A stretch of DNA of 64,000 nucleotides from an uncultured Prevotellaceae bacterium (GTDB taxonomy: Bacteria; Bacteroidota; Bacteroidia; Bacteroidales; Bacteroidaceae). Both the position numbers and the translations under genes were made by a program. The notes beneath the pieces were generated by a model. It worked only from the letters and a program-made list of their open reading frames with translations, had not been told where the DNA came from and searched no databases. Positions 6,820 through 15,267 of the stretch are shown in pieces. Within the stretch, counting starts at the first letter, position 1. Every line of letters begins with the position of its first letter. Where the stretch lies: contig CACZVX010000003.1 in the NCBI GenBank assembly GCA_902784755.1, positions 1-64,000 of the forward strand. Reading direction: 5' to 3'.

Positions 6820-8712
6820 TTAGAAACATATGTTCACACCTCCCATGAAGGTTGCTCTCGGCATGGGGAAGCCGGCATTGATTTCGTATTTCTGTGCCAG
6901 CAGGTTCTCCCCTTTTATCCACAGTCCTACGTTCTTGAGCAACTGATAACCCAAGGTGACATTCAGCAAAGTGAAACTCTCTTTCATCTCATTCTCACCC
7001 ACTTCCGTATAAAGACCATTTATATACATCAGACCTGCGCTTGCATTCCACTTATTCTGATGCCACGTGGCACCCAGATAAGTCTTGTTCTCAGGAGCAC
7101 CCAGCACGTGATTCTTCATGTGTAGGAAGGATTCGTTAGCATCCAGATGCCAATGAGCATTCAAGGCATAGGAAACCTCCAGTTCCACACCATAATTCTC
7201 AATCTCACCCGTGTTCACATTGCGGGGTTTTCCTTCGATACGTACAGTTTGTATCATATTGTCACCCTTCAGATAGAAGATGTTGGCACCATAGGTCAGA
7301 CCGGTCCCCACAACCTTATGTTTCCAGGAGAGTTCGTAATTCATCAGACGCTCAGGCTTCAAATCTTCATTTGAGGGCGGATAGAGGTACATCTCACGCA
7401 TGGAGGGATTTCGGAAGCCCTTGCTCACCATGGCCTTGATCTCGCCTGTGCTGACAGGACGTACCACGATACCAGCCTGCGGCACCCATTCAGGCCCCGT
7501 GATGGAGTGATAATCCAGTCGGATACCTGCATCGAGGGTGAGCCACGAAGCCAGATCCTGACGGTATTCAACATAGCCAGCCACCTCATTACGATACGAC
7601 TTACCGCTTTGCTTATTGGGCGTATCCATCACCTCACCTGTCTCCTTGGATGTGTAGTAGGCATTGCCGTAGATATGCTGGTAGTCGAAGCCGATGGTGA
7701 TGCGTCCTTGGGTGGGAATCATATCCCAAATTCTATAGCTCTGATACCAGGAGATGCCAGTCAGCGCGTCTTCCGAGCGGAAATAGCGTGCTGTAGGCTT
7801 GGAAGGATCCGTGGTTCCATCATCTATCTTATGACGACCAAAGTTCGAGTAGATACTCAGGGCGCCGTTGGTCCTCCTGTAATGATTCTCGATGCCAGCC
7901 GATACCACACCACGCGTAATCCACTGGTCACCTTCATAGATGGGAGCATCCAAAGTTCCGGGATTCGTGGCGTTGAAACGCGTCAGATTCCCGTCGAGGA
8001 AAGCATTCCAATGCTCGTTGAAATCATAACCGAGTTTCAGGTAACCGCCATACTGCTCAAAACCCATACGGGGACGATGATTGTCACTACGTCCGTATTG
8101 GGCAGCAACCGTACTGGAGAAATTCCCCGAACGCACCTGATTGGAGATTTCTGCCTGTAGCGTTCCCCAAGAACCGGTACCCAGATTGATATTCGTACGC
8201 ACACCATCATAATGCATGCCACGCGTCACGATATTGATAACACCTCCCATAGCATTGCTGCCATAAAGCACGGAAGCAGGGCCACGGAGCACCTCCACAC
8301 GCTCAGCCATCAACGTCTGATAACTGTCGGCAATGGGATGACCATAGATGCCTTGATACTGAGGATGTCCGTCGATAAGCACCAGCAACTGTCCGGCACC
8401 ACCACTAACACCACGGAAATTTATGCCACCTGCAGCTCCGCCACTGACGCCATAGCCCATCATGCCACGAGCCGTAGTAAAAAGACCTGGCACCTGTTCC
8501 GTTAAGGTAGGAAGGATGTTAGGACGGAAATTCTCTGTGAGTTTTTCACGGTTAATCACATTCACGGTCATAGGCAGATGGCGCACATCCGCAGCCGTAC
8601 GTGTTCCTGTGACCACGACATTATCCAATGCAATGGCTGTCGTGTCGGTCTGTGCAGATGCCACACCAAAGGCCATAGTCAGCATGAATGCAAAAAATAA
8701 TTTACGAATCAT
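6820..8712 (-). CDS. TonB-dependent outer-membrane receptor
   Basis: A 630-residue receptor with signal peptide (MIRKLFFAFMLTMAFGVASA). The plug domain starts at about residue 30 (ALDNVVVTGTRTAADVRHLP) and contains VEVLRGPASVLYGSNAMGGV; a 22-strand barrel follows and ends in a C-terminal Phe. It lacks the N-terminal carboxypeptidase-like domain of SusC proteins and has no SusD partner, so it resembles vitamin or metal-chelate receptors. The frame extends to 8835, but the signal peptide and a -7 box at 8739-8746 fix the start at 8712. No riboswitch is seen in the roughly 20-nt leader. Confidence 0.9.
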   Translation of the reverse strand: MIRKLFFAFMLTMAFGVASAQTDTTAIALDNVVVTGTRTAADVRHLPMTVNVINREKLTENFRPNILPTLTEQVPGLFTTARGMMGYGVSGGAAGGINFRGVSGGAGQLLVLIDGHPQYQGIYGHPIADSYQTLMAERVEVLRGPASVLYGSNAMGGVINIVTRGMHYDGVRTNINLGTGSWGTLQAEISNQVRSGNFSSTVAAQYGRSDNHRPRMGFEQYGGYLKLGYDFNEHWNAFLDGNLTRFNATNPGTLDAPIYEGDQWITRGVVSAGIENHYRRTNGALSIYSNFGRHKIDDGTTDPSKPTARYFRSEDALTGISWYQSYRIWDMIPTQGRITIGFDYQHIYGNAYYTSKETGEVMDTPNKQSGKSYRNEVAGYVEYRQDLASWLTLDAGIRLDYHSITGPEWVPQAGIVVRPVSTGEIKAMVSKGFRNPSMREMYLYPPSNEDLKPERLMNYELSWKHKVVGTGLTYGANIFYLKGDNMIQTVRIEGKPRNVNTGEIENYGVELEVSYALNAHWHLDANESFLHMKNHVLGAPENKTYLGATWHQNKWNASAGLMYINGLYTEVGENEMKESFTLLNVTLGYQLLKNVGLWIKGENLLAQKYEINAGFPMPRATFMGGVNICF

Positions 8713-8738
8713 AATAATAAAGATATATATGATGGGGA

Positions 8739-8746
8739 CAAAGATA
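8739..8746 (-). promoter_or_regulatory. -7 box of the TonB/DUF1893/ECF operon (TATCTTTG)
   Basis: Reads TATCTTTG on the minus strand about 27 nt before the ATG. No clear -33 TTTG. Confidence 0.6.
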
Positions 8747-8879
8747 ATAAAAATCAAGCGTTTCCCCACAGAAAAATGTTCGGATTTTATGGCGGATATA
8801 CAAAAAGGAGAAAACCGAAAATGAAAACGAAACAAAATGTATCCAGATTCTTCTCTTCGGCCTGCCAGAATCGTATTGC

Positions 8880-8916
8880 AAAAAAGAAAGGCCGCATCCG
8901 TTATCGGAATGCGGCC
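8880..8916 (-). terminator. Intrinsic terminator of the MFS gene
   Basis: Minus-strand stem GGCCGCATTCCG/CGGATGCGGCC with a 4-nt loop and one bulge, followed by a T-rich tract. Confidence 0.8.
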
Positions 8917-8970
8917 CTTCCCTATTATTTCGGTTCAGTCTATGGTCTAATAACCATTAACTATAAACTA

Positions 8971-10281
8971 TCAATCCACGGGGATATCCTTGTTCACGTT
9001 CTTGCAGCCAATCAGCGCATAGTAGAACATATAGGCCACGGCCAGCAGATAAACGAAATAGCTGGGCATGTAACCCAAGATGTCGGCGAAGAAGTTCTGT
9101 ACGACGGGCAATACGCCACCACCTACGACCATCATCATGAAGATACCAGAAGCCTGGGCTGTGTATTTGCCAAGTCCCTCGGTAGCGAGGTTGAAGATAC
9201 TTGTCCACATCACCGACGTACATAATCCGCAGAGTACGAGCAGCAAGGCGCTCATCGGAACGACAACGGAGGAGAAGGAGCCTTCCATGATTCTGAACAA
9301 TGGCATGCTGACGGTCACACTCTTGGGAGTGAGCATAGCAGCGATGATCAGAATCATAGCAACAGCGGTAGTGATCATCATCAATGTGCGTGCAGACACC
9401 TTGGCAGCAATAATGCTGGAGCAGAGACGTCCGATGAGCATCAGCAGCCAGTACATGGCAGCTACGGCACCACCGATGGTAGCAGCATCAGCGAACATAC
9501 TGCCAGCACCTCTCTCAGAGTCGGAGAGGAAGAAGTTCAGTCCGCCAGGGATACCTACTTCAACACCTACATAGACGAAGATAGCGATGACGCCCAGTTT
9601 GAGATGACGGAACGACCAAGGAGAATGTTCGAACTTCGTCTCTGATGTCACACGTGCAGCCTCTGGGTCCTTGATAGGAATGAACGAGAGGATGACGAAG
9701 GCAGCAGCAAACACGGCCATGGCGATGAACATCACGAGGTTCACGTCGGCCATCTGTGTGCTGGCAGTCACCGTACCGATGAGCGCGCCCACGAGCATAG
9801 GCGTCAGCGTACCGGAAAGTGAGTTCAGCGTACCACCAATCATATTAAGTTGGTTACCGCGGTTACCACCGCCACCGAGCAAGTTTAGCATGGGGTTCAC
9901 CACCGTATTCAGGATACATACGGAGAAACCGCTGATAAAGGCACCCAGCAGATAGATGCAGAATCCGGGAATACCGCTGGAGAAACCAGAAAGATACTGT
10001 ATAAGTACGCCGAAGAAACCTACGGCAATACCAATAAGGGCTGTTTTCTTATAACCAACTTTAGTCAGCATTTTGCCGGCAGGGATACCCATGAACAGAT
10101 AAGCAAAAAAGTTCATGAAGTTACCCATGATTCCCAATACATTGGAACCACCAATCTCAGGCTGATTCTTCCAAATCACACCGATAGGTGCACCAAGATT
10201 GGTAACGAAAGAGATCATTGCATACAAGAAGAACATCGTGACAATAGCGATGATACTTCCATTTTGTTTTGTTTGACTCAT
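8971..10281 (-). CDS. MFS transporter, FucP/GluP-type sugar:H+ symporter
   Basis: A 436-residue 12-segment permease. The opening IAIVTMFFLYAMISFVTNLG, the NFFAYLFMGIPAGKMLTKVGYKK loop between segments 2 and 3, and a gap between the two six-helix halves at about residues 190-220 fit the fucose/glucose-galactose (FHS) branch. Exact sugar is not predictable. It is transcribed alone with its own terminator; no kinase or glycosidase is adjacent. Confidence 0.8.
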   Translation of the reverse strand: MSQTKQNGSIIAIVTMFFLYAMISFVTNLGAPIGVIWKNQPEIGGSNVLGIMGNFMNFFAYLFMGIPAGKMLTKVGYKKTALIGIAVGFFGVLIQYLSGFSSGIPGFCIYLLGAFISGFSVCILNTVVNPMLNLLGGGGNRGNQLNMIGGTLNSLSGTLTPMLVGALIGTVTASTQMADVNLVMFIAMAVFAAAFVILSFIPIKDPEAARVTSETKFEHSPWSFRHLKLGVIAIFVYVGVEVGIPGGLNFFLSDSERGAGSMFADAATIGGAVAAMYWLLMLIGRLCSSIIAAKVSARTLMMITTAVAMILIIAAMLTPKSVTVSMPLFRIMEGSFSSVVVPMSALLLVLCGLCTSVMWTSIFNLATEGLGKYTAQASGIFMMMVVGGGVLPVVQNFFADILGYMPSYFVYLLAVAYMFYYALIGCKNVNKDIPVD

Positions 10282-10361
10282 AATTTTAGATCTTTGTTGA
10301 GTTGATAATTATTAGAATTTATATAATGTTTTCACGGTAATAGGCAAGGCACTGCCGAGGA

Positions 10362-11195
10362 TTAATCCTCAGCAGCGTCTTCTTCCTTCTTCTTACGGAT
10401 GGCGCGCTTACGCTTGGGCTTATCCTCCGTAACGGGCCTGTCAATCTTAACACCTGCCAGTTCCGGATCAATCAGGATACGTCCACAATATTCGCACACA
10501 ATAATCTTCTTGTGAATCTTGATGTCGAGCTGACGCTGTGGCGGAATCTTATTGAAGCAACCACCGCAGGCATCACGCTGCACATAAACGATACCCAAAC
10601 CGTTACGGGCATTCTTACGGATGCGCTTGAACGATGTGAGCAGACGTGGCTCGATTCTCTGTTCAAGATCTCTTGCCTTTTCCTTCAGGCGATCCTCTTC
10701 AGCACGGGTCTCATCCATAATCTCATCCAGTTCACTCTTCTTTTCGTCAAGTGCCTGCTGGCGATCAGCGATAATCTCCTGAGCCTGTACCAAGTCGCCC
10801 TGACGCTCCTCGATACGAACGTTTGCCTCGCGGATCTTCTTCTGGCAGAGCTGAATCTCAAGCTCCTGGAACTCAATCTCCTTGGAGAGCGTGTCGTACT
10901 CACGGTTGTTCTTCACATCATTGAGCTGCGTCTTATAACGCTCCACGCTGGCCTCAGCAGTGGCAATCTCACCTTTCTTCTGGGTGATAGCCGTCTTGAA
11001 ATCATTGATCTCACCCTGGATTTTCTCCATTCGGGTGGTCAATCCTGCAATCTCATCCTCCAGGTCCTGAACCTCGAGAGGCAATTCTCCACGGAGAGCG
11101 CGCTTCTCGTCGATGCCTGAAAGAGTTGTCTGTAACTGGTAAAGTGTCTTCAGTTTCTCTTCAACTGACAAGTCTGTTGGATCTTTCTTTGCCAT
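10362..11195 (-). CDS. Coiled-coil protein with C4-type zinc ribbon
   Basis: A 277-residue protein: a long antiparallel coiled coil (about residues 10-190), then a zinc ribbon with CGGC and CEYC pairs at about residues 210-240, then a Lys/Arg/Glu-rich tail (KPKRKRAIRKKKEED). This is the zf-RING_7 (C4 zinc-ribbon) family, cytosolic and of unclear role; some members have been linked to translation-apparatus binding. It follows the NIF3-like gene by 51 nt in the same orientation, a pairing common in bacteria. Confidence 0.85.
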   Translation of the reverse strand: MAKKDPTDLSVEEKLKTLYQLQTTLSGIDEKRALRGELPLEVQDLEDEIAGLTTRMEKIQGEINDFKTAITQKKGEIATAEASVERYKTQLNDVKNNREYDTLSKEIEFQELEIQLCQKKIREANVRIEERQGDLVQAQEIIADRQQALDEKKSELDEIMDETRAEEDRLKEKARDLEQRIEPRLLTSFKRIRKNARNGLGIVYVQRDACGGCFNKIPPQRQLDIKIHKKIIVCEYCGRILIDPELAGVKIDRPVTEDKPKRKRAIRKKKEEDAAED

Positions 11196-11246
11196 AATCT
11201 AAATGTATAATATTACTGTTTTCTATTAATTTTTACCTTTTTACCT

Positions 11247-12038
11247 TTATAAGTAAAGTATCGGATTGGTATTCAACTTTGTCAGGTAGCATGGAACACC
11301 CGGACAGTCGCGTTCGATGATTTCCTTCAGCAACTCACTGGTGAACTGTTCACTCTGATAATGACCGATGACGGCAATCTGAATCTCCTGTTCATGACCA
11401 AAGTATTCGTGATAGCCCATTTCTCCCGTCAAGAAAGCATCAGCACCTCCACGGATAGCATCGTCCAGACAGAAGGAACCGGCACCACCACAGATAGCCA
11501 CCTTACGGATGGGACGACGCAACAGCTGATTAGCCATTACGCATTCCACATGAAAGCACTTTTTCAGCATCAAGATGAAGTCGTCGGCAGCCATAGGCTC
11601 AGGTAACTCAGCAAAAAGTGGCATTGAAGAAGCCATTCCCTCTCCTCTCTCCTCTCTTCTCTCTCCTCTTTCCACAACCGCACCCAAATGTTCAGCTATC
11701 TTCCAGTTCACACCCCCCTCTGCATTATCGAGATTCGTGTGCATGGAAACAAGCGCCACATTATTTAATATAGCCTTACGTACGGTTCGCTGGACCTGAT
11801 TCTCGTCCGTGATATGTTTCAACGGACGGAAGATGAGCGGATGATGACTTACAATGAGATTACAACCCAATGCCACAGCCTCATCAACTATAGCTTCGGT
11901 CACGTCCAGACACAACAATGCCCCTGAGACTTCCTGCGTGTCTGTCAATCCCAATTGCAAGCCGGCATTGTCGTAGTCTTCCTGCAAGGGCAGAGGCGCG
12001 AAACGTTCAAGGGCATCAACCACTTCTCGTATTTTCAT
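11247..12038 (-). CDS. NIF3/YbgI-like dinuclear metal protein
   Basis: A 263-residue Nif3-family protein, cytosolic. Metal ligands are visible: HHPLIF (about residues 65-70), D104 in TNLDNAEGG, and the C-terminal GHYQSE segment. Many Bacteroidales members are about 365 residues with a PII-like insert; here that insert is absent and the site holds ERGERREERGEG at residues 123-134, encoded by a purine repeat (11638-11673). The biochemical role of the family is unsettled. Probably co-transcribed with the zinc-ribbon gene. Confidence 0.9.
   Translation of the reverse strand: MKIREVVDALERFAPLPLQEDYDNAGLQLGLTDTQEVSGALLCLDVTEAIVDEAVALGCNLIVSHHPLIFRPLKHITDENQVQRTVRKAILNNVALVSMHTNLDNAEGGVNWKIAEHLGAVVERGERREERGEGMASSMPLFAELPEPMAADDFILMLKKCFHVECVMANQLLRRPIRKVAICGGAGSFCLDDAIRGGADAFLTGEMGYHEYFGHEQEIQIAVIGHYQSEQFTSELLKEIIERDCPGVPCYLTKLNTNPILYL
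11638..11673 (-). repeat. In-frame purine repeat (GGAGAGAG type) in NIF3
   Basis: On the coding strand only A and G for about 36 nt. Its core is identical to the repeat in aguA at 13561-13594 and similar to 19915-19965. It encodes an Arg/Glu/Gly insertion. Confidence 0.85.
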
Positions 12039-12057
12039 GCTACTGCATATTTGGGTG

Positions 12058-12065
12058 CAAAGTTA
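12058..12065 (-). promoter_or_regulatory. -7 box of NIF3 gene (TAACTTTG)
   Basis: TAACTTTG on the minus strand, 19 nt before the ATG at 12038. Confidence 0.55.
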
Positions 12066-12114
12066 AGAAATTCTAACGAAGAATGAGGAATGAGCAATGA
12101 ATAATTAAGAATTA

Positions 12115-12960
12115 TTAAAAGTATCCGCGATCTGCTTCTATTCTGTCTTCCGTACGATCTTCCAACTGCGGGAAGAAATCTATGCCCGTACGACGCTCTA
12201 CTTCGTCCACACTCATGGCATAAGAGAACATCTTATGGGATGCAGAAGCATTGGGATAAATGAAACCAATAGCCTTAGGAGAGCCTTCACCACGCAGACA
12301 AAGCACCACCTTGAAGAACTCACGGGGAACCCACACCTTATTGCGGCCTATAGTACGGATAGGAGTCTTCTGGGGAACAGGTCCACAGACGATATAGACA
12401 TCACCGTATTTTCTAGCCCATTTGCGGCAGGCAATCTCCAGATCGTTCCAGCCTCCGGCATTCAAAGAATGCACCTGGGGACACATATTGGTGAAATAGA
12501 ACGTCTCCTCCATGGCTTTCCTATTCCACTTGTTATCACCGGCAGGGCACATGTGACCGCGGTCGAAACCGGAATTGAAGTAATCGCTGTTTGTAGGGCC
12601 ATTCTTCACCTGATGATCTTCCTGAAACATTTCCTGATTACGCTGTGAAGAACCCGATGCATGATCACGGGTTAAATGCCAAGCCACCCAGTTGGGTATC
12701 TTTGTCGTGGAATTATAACTCACGGTATAGCCCGTACGGTGGAGAATCTGCTCAGGCGTATCCTTCATCTTGGAAGGAATTTCCATCGCTGTAGTTTTGG
12801 ACTGCTGTTGATTCTTCTTTGCAAAATCATCCGACGACTCGTCGGTAGTCGTATTCAAAAAGCCATCTGCAGGCTCCACAGCATCTTGTTTCTTATTGCC
12901 ACAAGATGAAAGGAACAGGGCAGCTAAAGCTACTGTAAGGAATAATCTTATTTGTTTCAT
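12115..12960 (-). CDS. DNA/RNA non-specific endonuclease, lipoprotein
   Basis: A 281-residue nuclease of the NUC (beta-beta-alpha metal) family. Residues 1-20 are a lipoprotein signal ending LSSC, so the mature protein is membrane anchored, in the periplasm or at the cell surface. The catalytic motif DRGHMCPAGD is intact, followed by the magnesium-binding asparagine segment (TFYFTNMCPQ) and N-rich NAGGWNDLE. A flexible polar linker separates the lipid anchor from the domain. Likely nutritional degradation of nucleic acids or surface defence. A TAATTTCG box lies 8 nt before the ATG, so the leader should be almost absent. Confidence 0.9.
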   Translation of the reverse strand: MKQIRLFLTVALAALFLSSCGNKKQDAVEPADGFLNTTTDESSDDFAKKNQQQSKTTAMEIPSKMKDTPEQILHRTGYTVSYNSTTKIPNWVAWHLTRDHASGSSQRNQEMFQEDHQVKNGPTNSDYFNSGFDRGHMCPAGDNKWNRKAMEETFYFTNMCPQVHSLNAGGWNDLEIACRKWARKYGDVYIVCGPVPQKTPIRTIGRNKVWVPREFFKVVLCLRGEGSPKAIGFIYPNASASHKMFSYAMSVDEVERRTGIDFFPQLEDRTEDRIEADRGYF

Positions 12961-12968
12961 ATCGGTTG

Positions 12969-12976
12969 CGAAATTA
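12969..12976 (-). promoter_or_regulatory. -7-like box (TAATTTCG) next to the ATG
   Basis: TAATTTCG on the minus strand ends 8 nt before the ATG of the nuclease gene. The same variant precedes rmuC at 39913-39920. Confidence 0.45.
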
Positions 12977-13097
12977 CAGTTTTATTTCTAAACAACAAAA
13001 GATTGAACAGAAAAAATTTACCATTTAGTGAATCTCTCGGCATAAACCGGCATTATAGCCGTCCCTTATCAAGGGACTCGAAATGTTCTGTTCTTGA

Positions 13098-13262
13098 TTT
13101 TACGTGACTTTTCATAAGATACTTACACTCGGAAATGAAAAGAAAAACAAGTTTTCCTTTTGCATTTCTCTCGTTTTTACGTAACTTTTCATAAGTTACT
13201 CCATCTCGGGATAAAAAATAAACAAGTTTTTTTTGTTCTCCTCTCGATTTTACGTAACTTTG
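13098..13262 (+). repeat. Three tandem promoter-like units of about 75 bp
   Basis: TTTTACGTRACTTTT-type words start at 13098, 13175 and 13248, each preceded by CTCG and, in copies 2 and 3, by AACAAGTTTT and a TTTG 19 nt upstream. Only the last copy ends in a consensus -7 box (TAACTTTG); the first two have TGACTTTT and TAACTTTT. They look like duplicated, decayed copies of the aguA promoter. Confidence 0.7.
13232..13262 (+). promoter_or_regulatory. Promoter of aguA
   Basis: TTTG (13232-13235), 19 nt, TAACTTTG (13255-13262). The ATG begins 5 nt after the box, so the transcript should start at or next to it. Confidence 0.75.
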
Positions 13263-13267
13263 CAACC

Positions 13268-14347
13268 ATGAATAAATGGAGAATGCCCGCAGAATGGGAG
13301 CCCCAGGCTTTTGTTCAGTTAACATGGCCGCATGCAGACACCGACTGGCAGCCGATACTGAACGAAATCACGGAGACCTACGTAGAGATGGCCAATGCCA
13401 TCAGCGCCCGAGAGGACTTGCTCATCGTGCATCCAAAACCAGAGGAGGTGAAAGAACTGCTTGCCTCCAGAATCAGCGATGCACAGATGAAGCGCATCAC
13501 CTTCTTTGCGTGTGAGACCAACGACACTTGGGCACGTGACCATGGGTTTATTACCTTATTAGAGGAGAGAGGAGAGAGAAGAGAGGAGAGAGAATACCAT
13601 CTGCTTGATTTCTGCTTCAATGGTTGGGGAGAGAAATTCGAGGCAAAGCTGGATAATGCCATCAATGCAAAGTTGTTCAGTAAGTTGCCATGCTATAGCA
13701 ACAACCAAAACTACGAAGATCATCTCGATTTCGTGCTGGAAGGCGGTTCCATTGAAAGCGATGGCAAGGGAACCATTTTCACAACCCGGTGCTGTTTGTT
13801 AGCTCCTCACCGTAACCAACCACTTACAGAAAAGGAAATAGAAGCGGAACTGAAACGCCGTCTGCATGCAGAACGTGTCGTATGGCTCGACTGTGAGCCT
13901 ATGGACGGCGATGATACTGACGGACATATTGACACGATGGTGCGTATTGCTCCCAATGACACCTTGTTATATAATGGGAGCCTCCTTCCGAGCACCCCCT
14001 TGGAGGAAGAGCGTAACGGAGCGGTTCGGAAATTCCTTTACGAACAATTGCAGCACTTGCGGACGCTTGACGGGAAGCCCTACCGATTATTGGAACTGCC
14101 ACTCCCCTTGCCTATTTATGATGAAGACGGGGAACAATTGCCCGCCACCTATGCGAACTTCCTGATTCTGAACGAGGCTGTGTTGGTGCCTACTTATGAG
14201 CAACCTGATGTCGATAACAAAGCTATCAGCATCATCCAACAGGCCTTCCCTGAACGTGAAATGATAGCTATTGACAGTCGGAGTATCATCAAACAACACG
14301 GCAGTATTCATTGCTGTACGATGCAATTTCCTAGAAATGACAAGTGA
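13268..14347 (+). CDS. aguA: Agmatine deiminase
   Basis: Converts agmatine to N-carbamoylputrescine with release of ammonia; cytosolic, PPAD superfamily, 359 residues. The active site is visible: ARDHG (residues 89-93), GHIDTMVR with the catalytic His, and IHCCTMQFP with the nucleophile Cys349. The long open frame starts at 13160, but alignment of MPAEWEPQAF and the promoter at 13232-13262 fix the start at 13268. Residues 98-108 (LEERGERREER) come from a purine repeat inserted in the loop after the DHG motif. Followed 7 nt later by aguB, the next step. Confidence 0.92.
   Translation: MNKWRMPAEWEPQAFVQLTWPHADTDWQPILNEITETYVEMANAISAREDLLIVHPKPEEVKELLASRISDAQMKRITFFACETNDTWARDHGFITLLEERGERREEREYHLLDFCFNGWGEKFEAKLDNAINAKLFSKLPCYSNNQNYEDHLDFVLEGGSIESDGKGTIFTTRCCLLAPHRNQPLTEKEIEAELKRRLHAERVVWLDCEPMDGDDTDGHIDTMVRIAPNDTLLYNGSLLPSTPLEEERNGAVRKFLYEQLQHLRTLDGKPYRLLELPLPLPIYDEDGEQLPATYANFLILNEAVLVPTYEQPDVDNKAISIIQQAFPEREMIAIDSRSIIKQHGSIHCCTMQFPRNDK
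13561..13594 (+). repeat. In-frame purine repeat in aguA
   Basis: Thirty-four nt of A and G only, core identical to 11638-11673. It is read in the same codon phase as in NIF3, giving ERGERREER. Confidence 0.85.
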
Positions 14348-14354
14348 TAAGATT

Positions 14355-15239
14355 ATGAGAACGTTAAAAATAGGTATACTACAACAGCACAATGTAGCTG
14401 ATCGCACGGACAATATGATGCGATTGGCAAAAGGTATTGAAGACCTGGCAAAGCGCGGGGCACAACTCATTGTACTCCAGGAACTGCATAACTCCCTCTA
14501 TTTCTGTCAGGTGGAGGATGTGAACAACTTTGACCTCGCAGAACCGATTCCCGGTCCTTCTACTGGATTCTACGGAGAACTGGCAAAGCAGTTCGGAGTT
14601 GTCATCGTTACTTCTCTTTTCGAAAAACGGGCTCCCGGACTTTATCACAACACAGCGGTGGTCATTGAGAAGGACGGAACGATTGCAGGCAAATACCGTA
14701 AGATGCATATCCCCGATGATCCTGCCTACTACGAGAAGTTCTATTTCACACCCGGCGACCTTGGTTTCCATCCCATAGAAACGAGCGTCGGAAAACTTGG
14801 CGTACTCGTTTGCTGGGACCAATGGTACCCCGAAGCAGCACGCTTGATGGCACTTCAAGGAGCAGAAATTCTCATTTATCCTACGGCTATCGGCTATGCT
14901 GACGAAGATACACCCGAAGAGCAACAGCGCCAGCGTGAAGCATGGACAACCGTCATGCGTGGTCATGCCGTTGCCAACGGTCTGCCGGTAATTGCCGTGA
15001 ACCGCGTGGGATTCGAACCCGACCCCAGCAACCAGACACCAGGCATACAGTTCTGGGGCTCTTCTTTTATAGCCGGACCTCAGGGCGAACTCTTCTACCG
15101 CGCTTCTGAAGATGAAGAAGAATCATTAGTGGTGGAACTCGACTTGGAACGATGCGAGCAAGTACGCCGCTGGTGGCCTTTCCTCCGAGACCGCCGCATT
15201 GAGGACTATACAGAAATAACAAAGCGCTTCATCGATTGA
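14355..15239 (+). CDS. aguB: N-carbamoylputrescine amidase
   Basis: Carbon-nitrogen hydrolase of 294 residues that releases putrescine, carbon dioxide and ammonia from N-carbamoylputrescine. The nitrilase triad is complete: E43 (VLQELHN), K116 (GKYRKMHIP) and C153 (LVCWDQWYPEA). YEKFYFTPGD and the loop after the nucleophile are typical of AguB. The start at 14355 is chosen over a longer frame that would run deep into aguA. The last codons form the left arm of the terminator at 15221-15256. Confidence 0.93.
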   Translation: MRTLKIGILQQHNVADRTDNMMRLAKGIEDLAKRGAQLIVLQELHNSLYFCQVEDVNNFDLAEPIPGPSTGFYGELAKQFGVVIVTSLFEKRAPGLYHNTAVVIEKDGTIAGKYRKMHIPDDPAYYEKFYFTPGDLGFHPIETSVGKLGVLVCWDQWYPEAARLMALQGAEILIYPTAIGYADEDTPEEQQRQREAWTTVMRGHAVANGLPVIAVNRVGFEPDPSNQTPGIQFWGSSFIAGPQGELFYRASEDEEESLVVELDLERCEQVRRWWPFLRDRRIEDYTEITKRFID

Positions 15240-15256
15240 TGAGGCGCTTTGCTTTT
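15221..15256 (+). terminator. Terminator overlapping the aguB stop codon
   Basis: AAAGCGCTTCATC (15221-15233) pairs with GATGAGGCGCTTT (12 of 13 plus one G-U), followed by GCTTTT. The final five codons and stop of aguB lie in the stem. Confidence 0.8.
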
Positions 15257-15267
15257 AGAGACGATTG

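Noticed and set aside
7507..8160. 217-codon plus-strand frame
   Set aside because: Antisense to the TonB receptor, which has clear domain motifs and composition.
8713..8880. Cobalamin or other riboswitch upstream of the TonB receptor
   Set aside because: The -7 box leaves a leader of only about 20 nt and no conserved riboswitch core was seen.
13053..13325. 90-codon minus-strand frame
   Set aside because: Runs through the tandem promoter units and into aguA; composition comes from the repeat.
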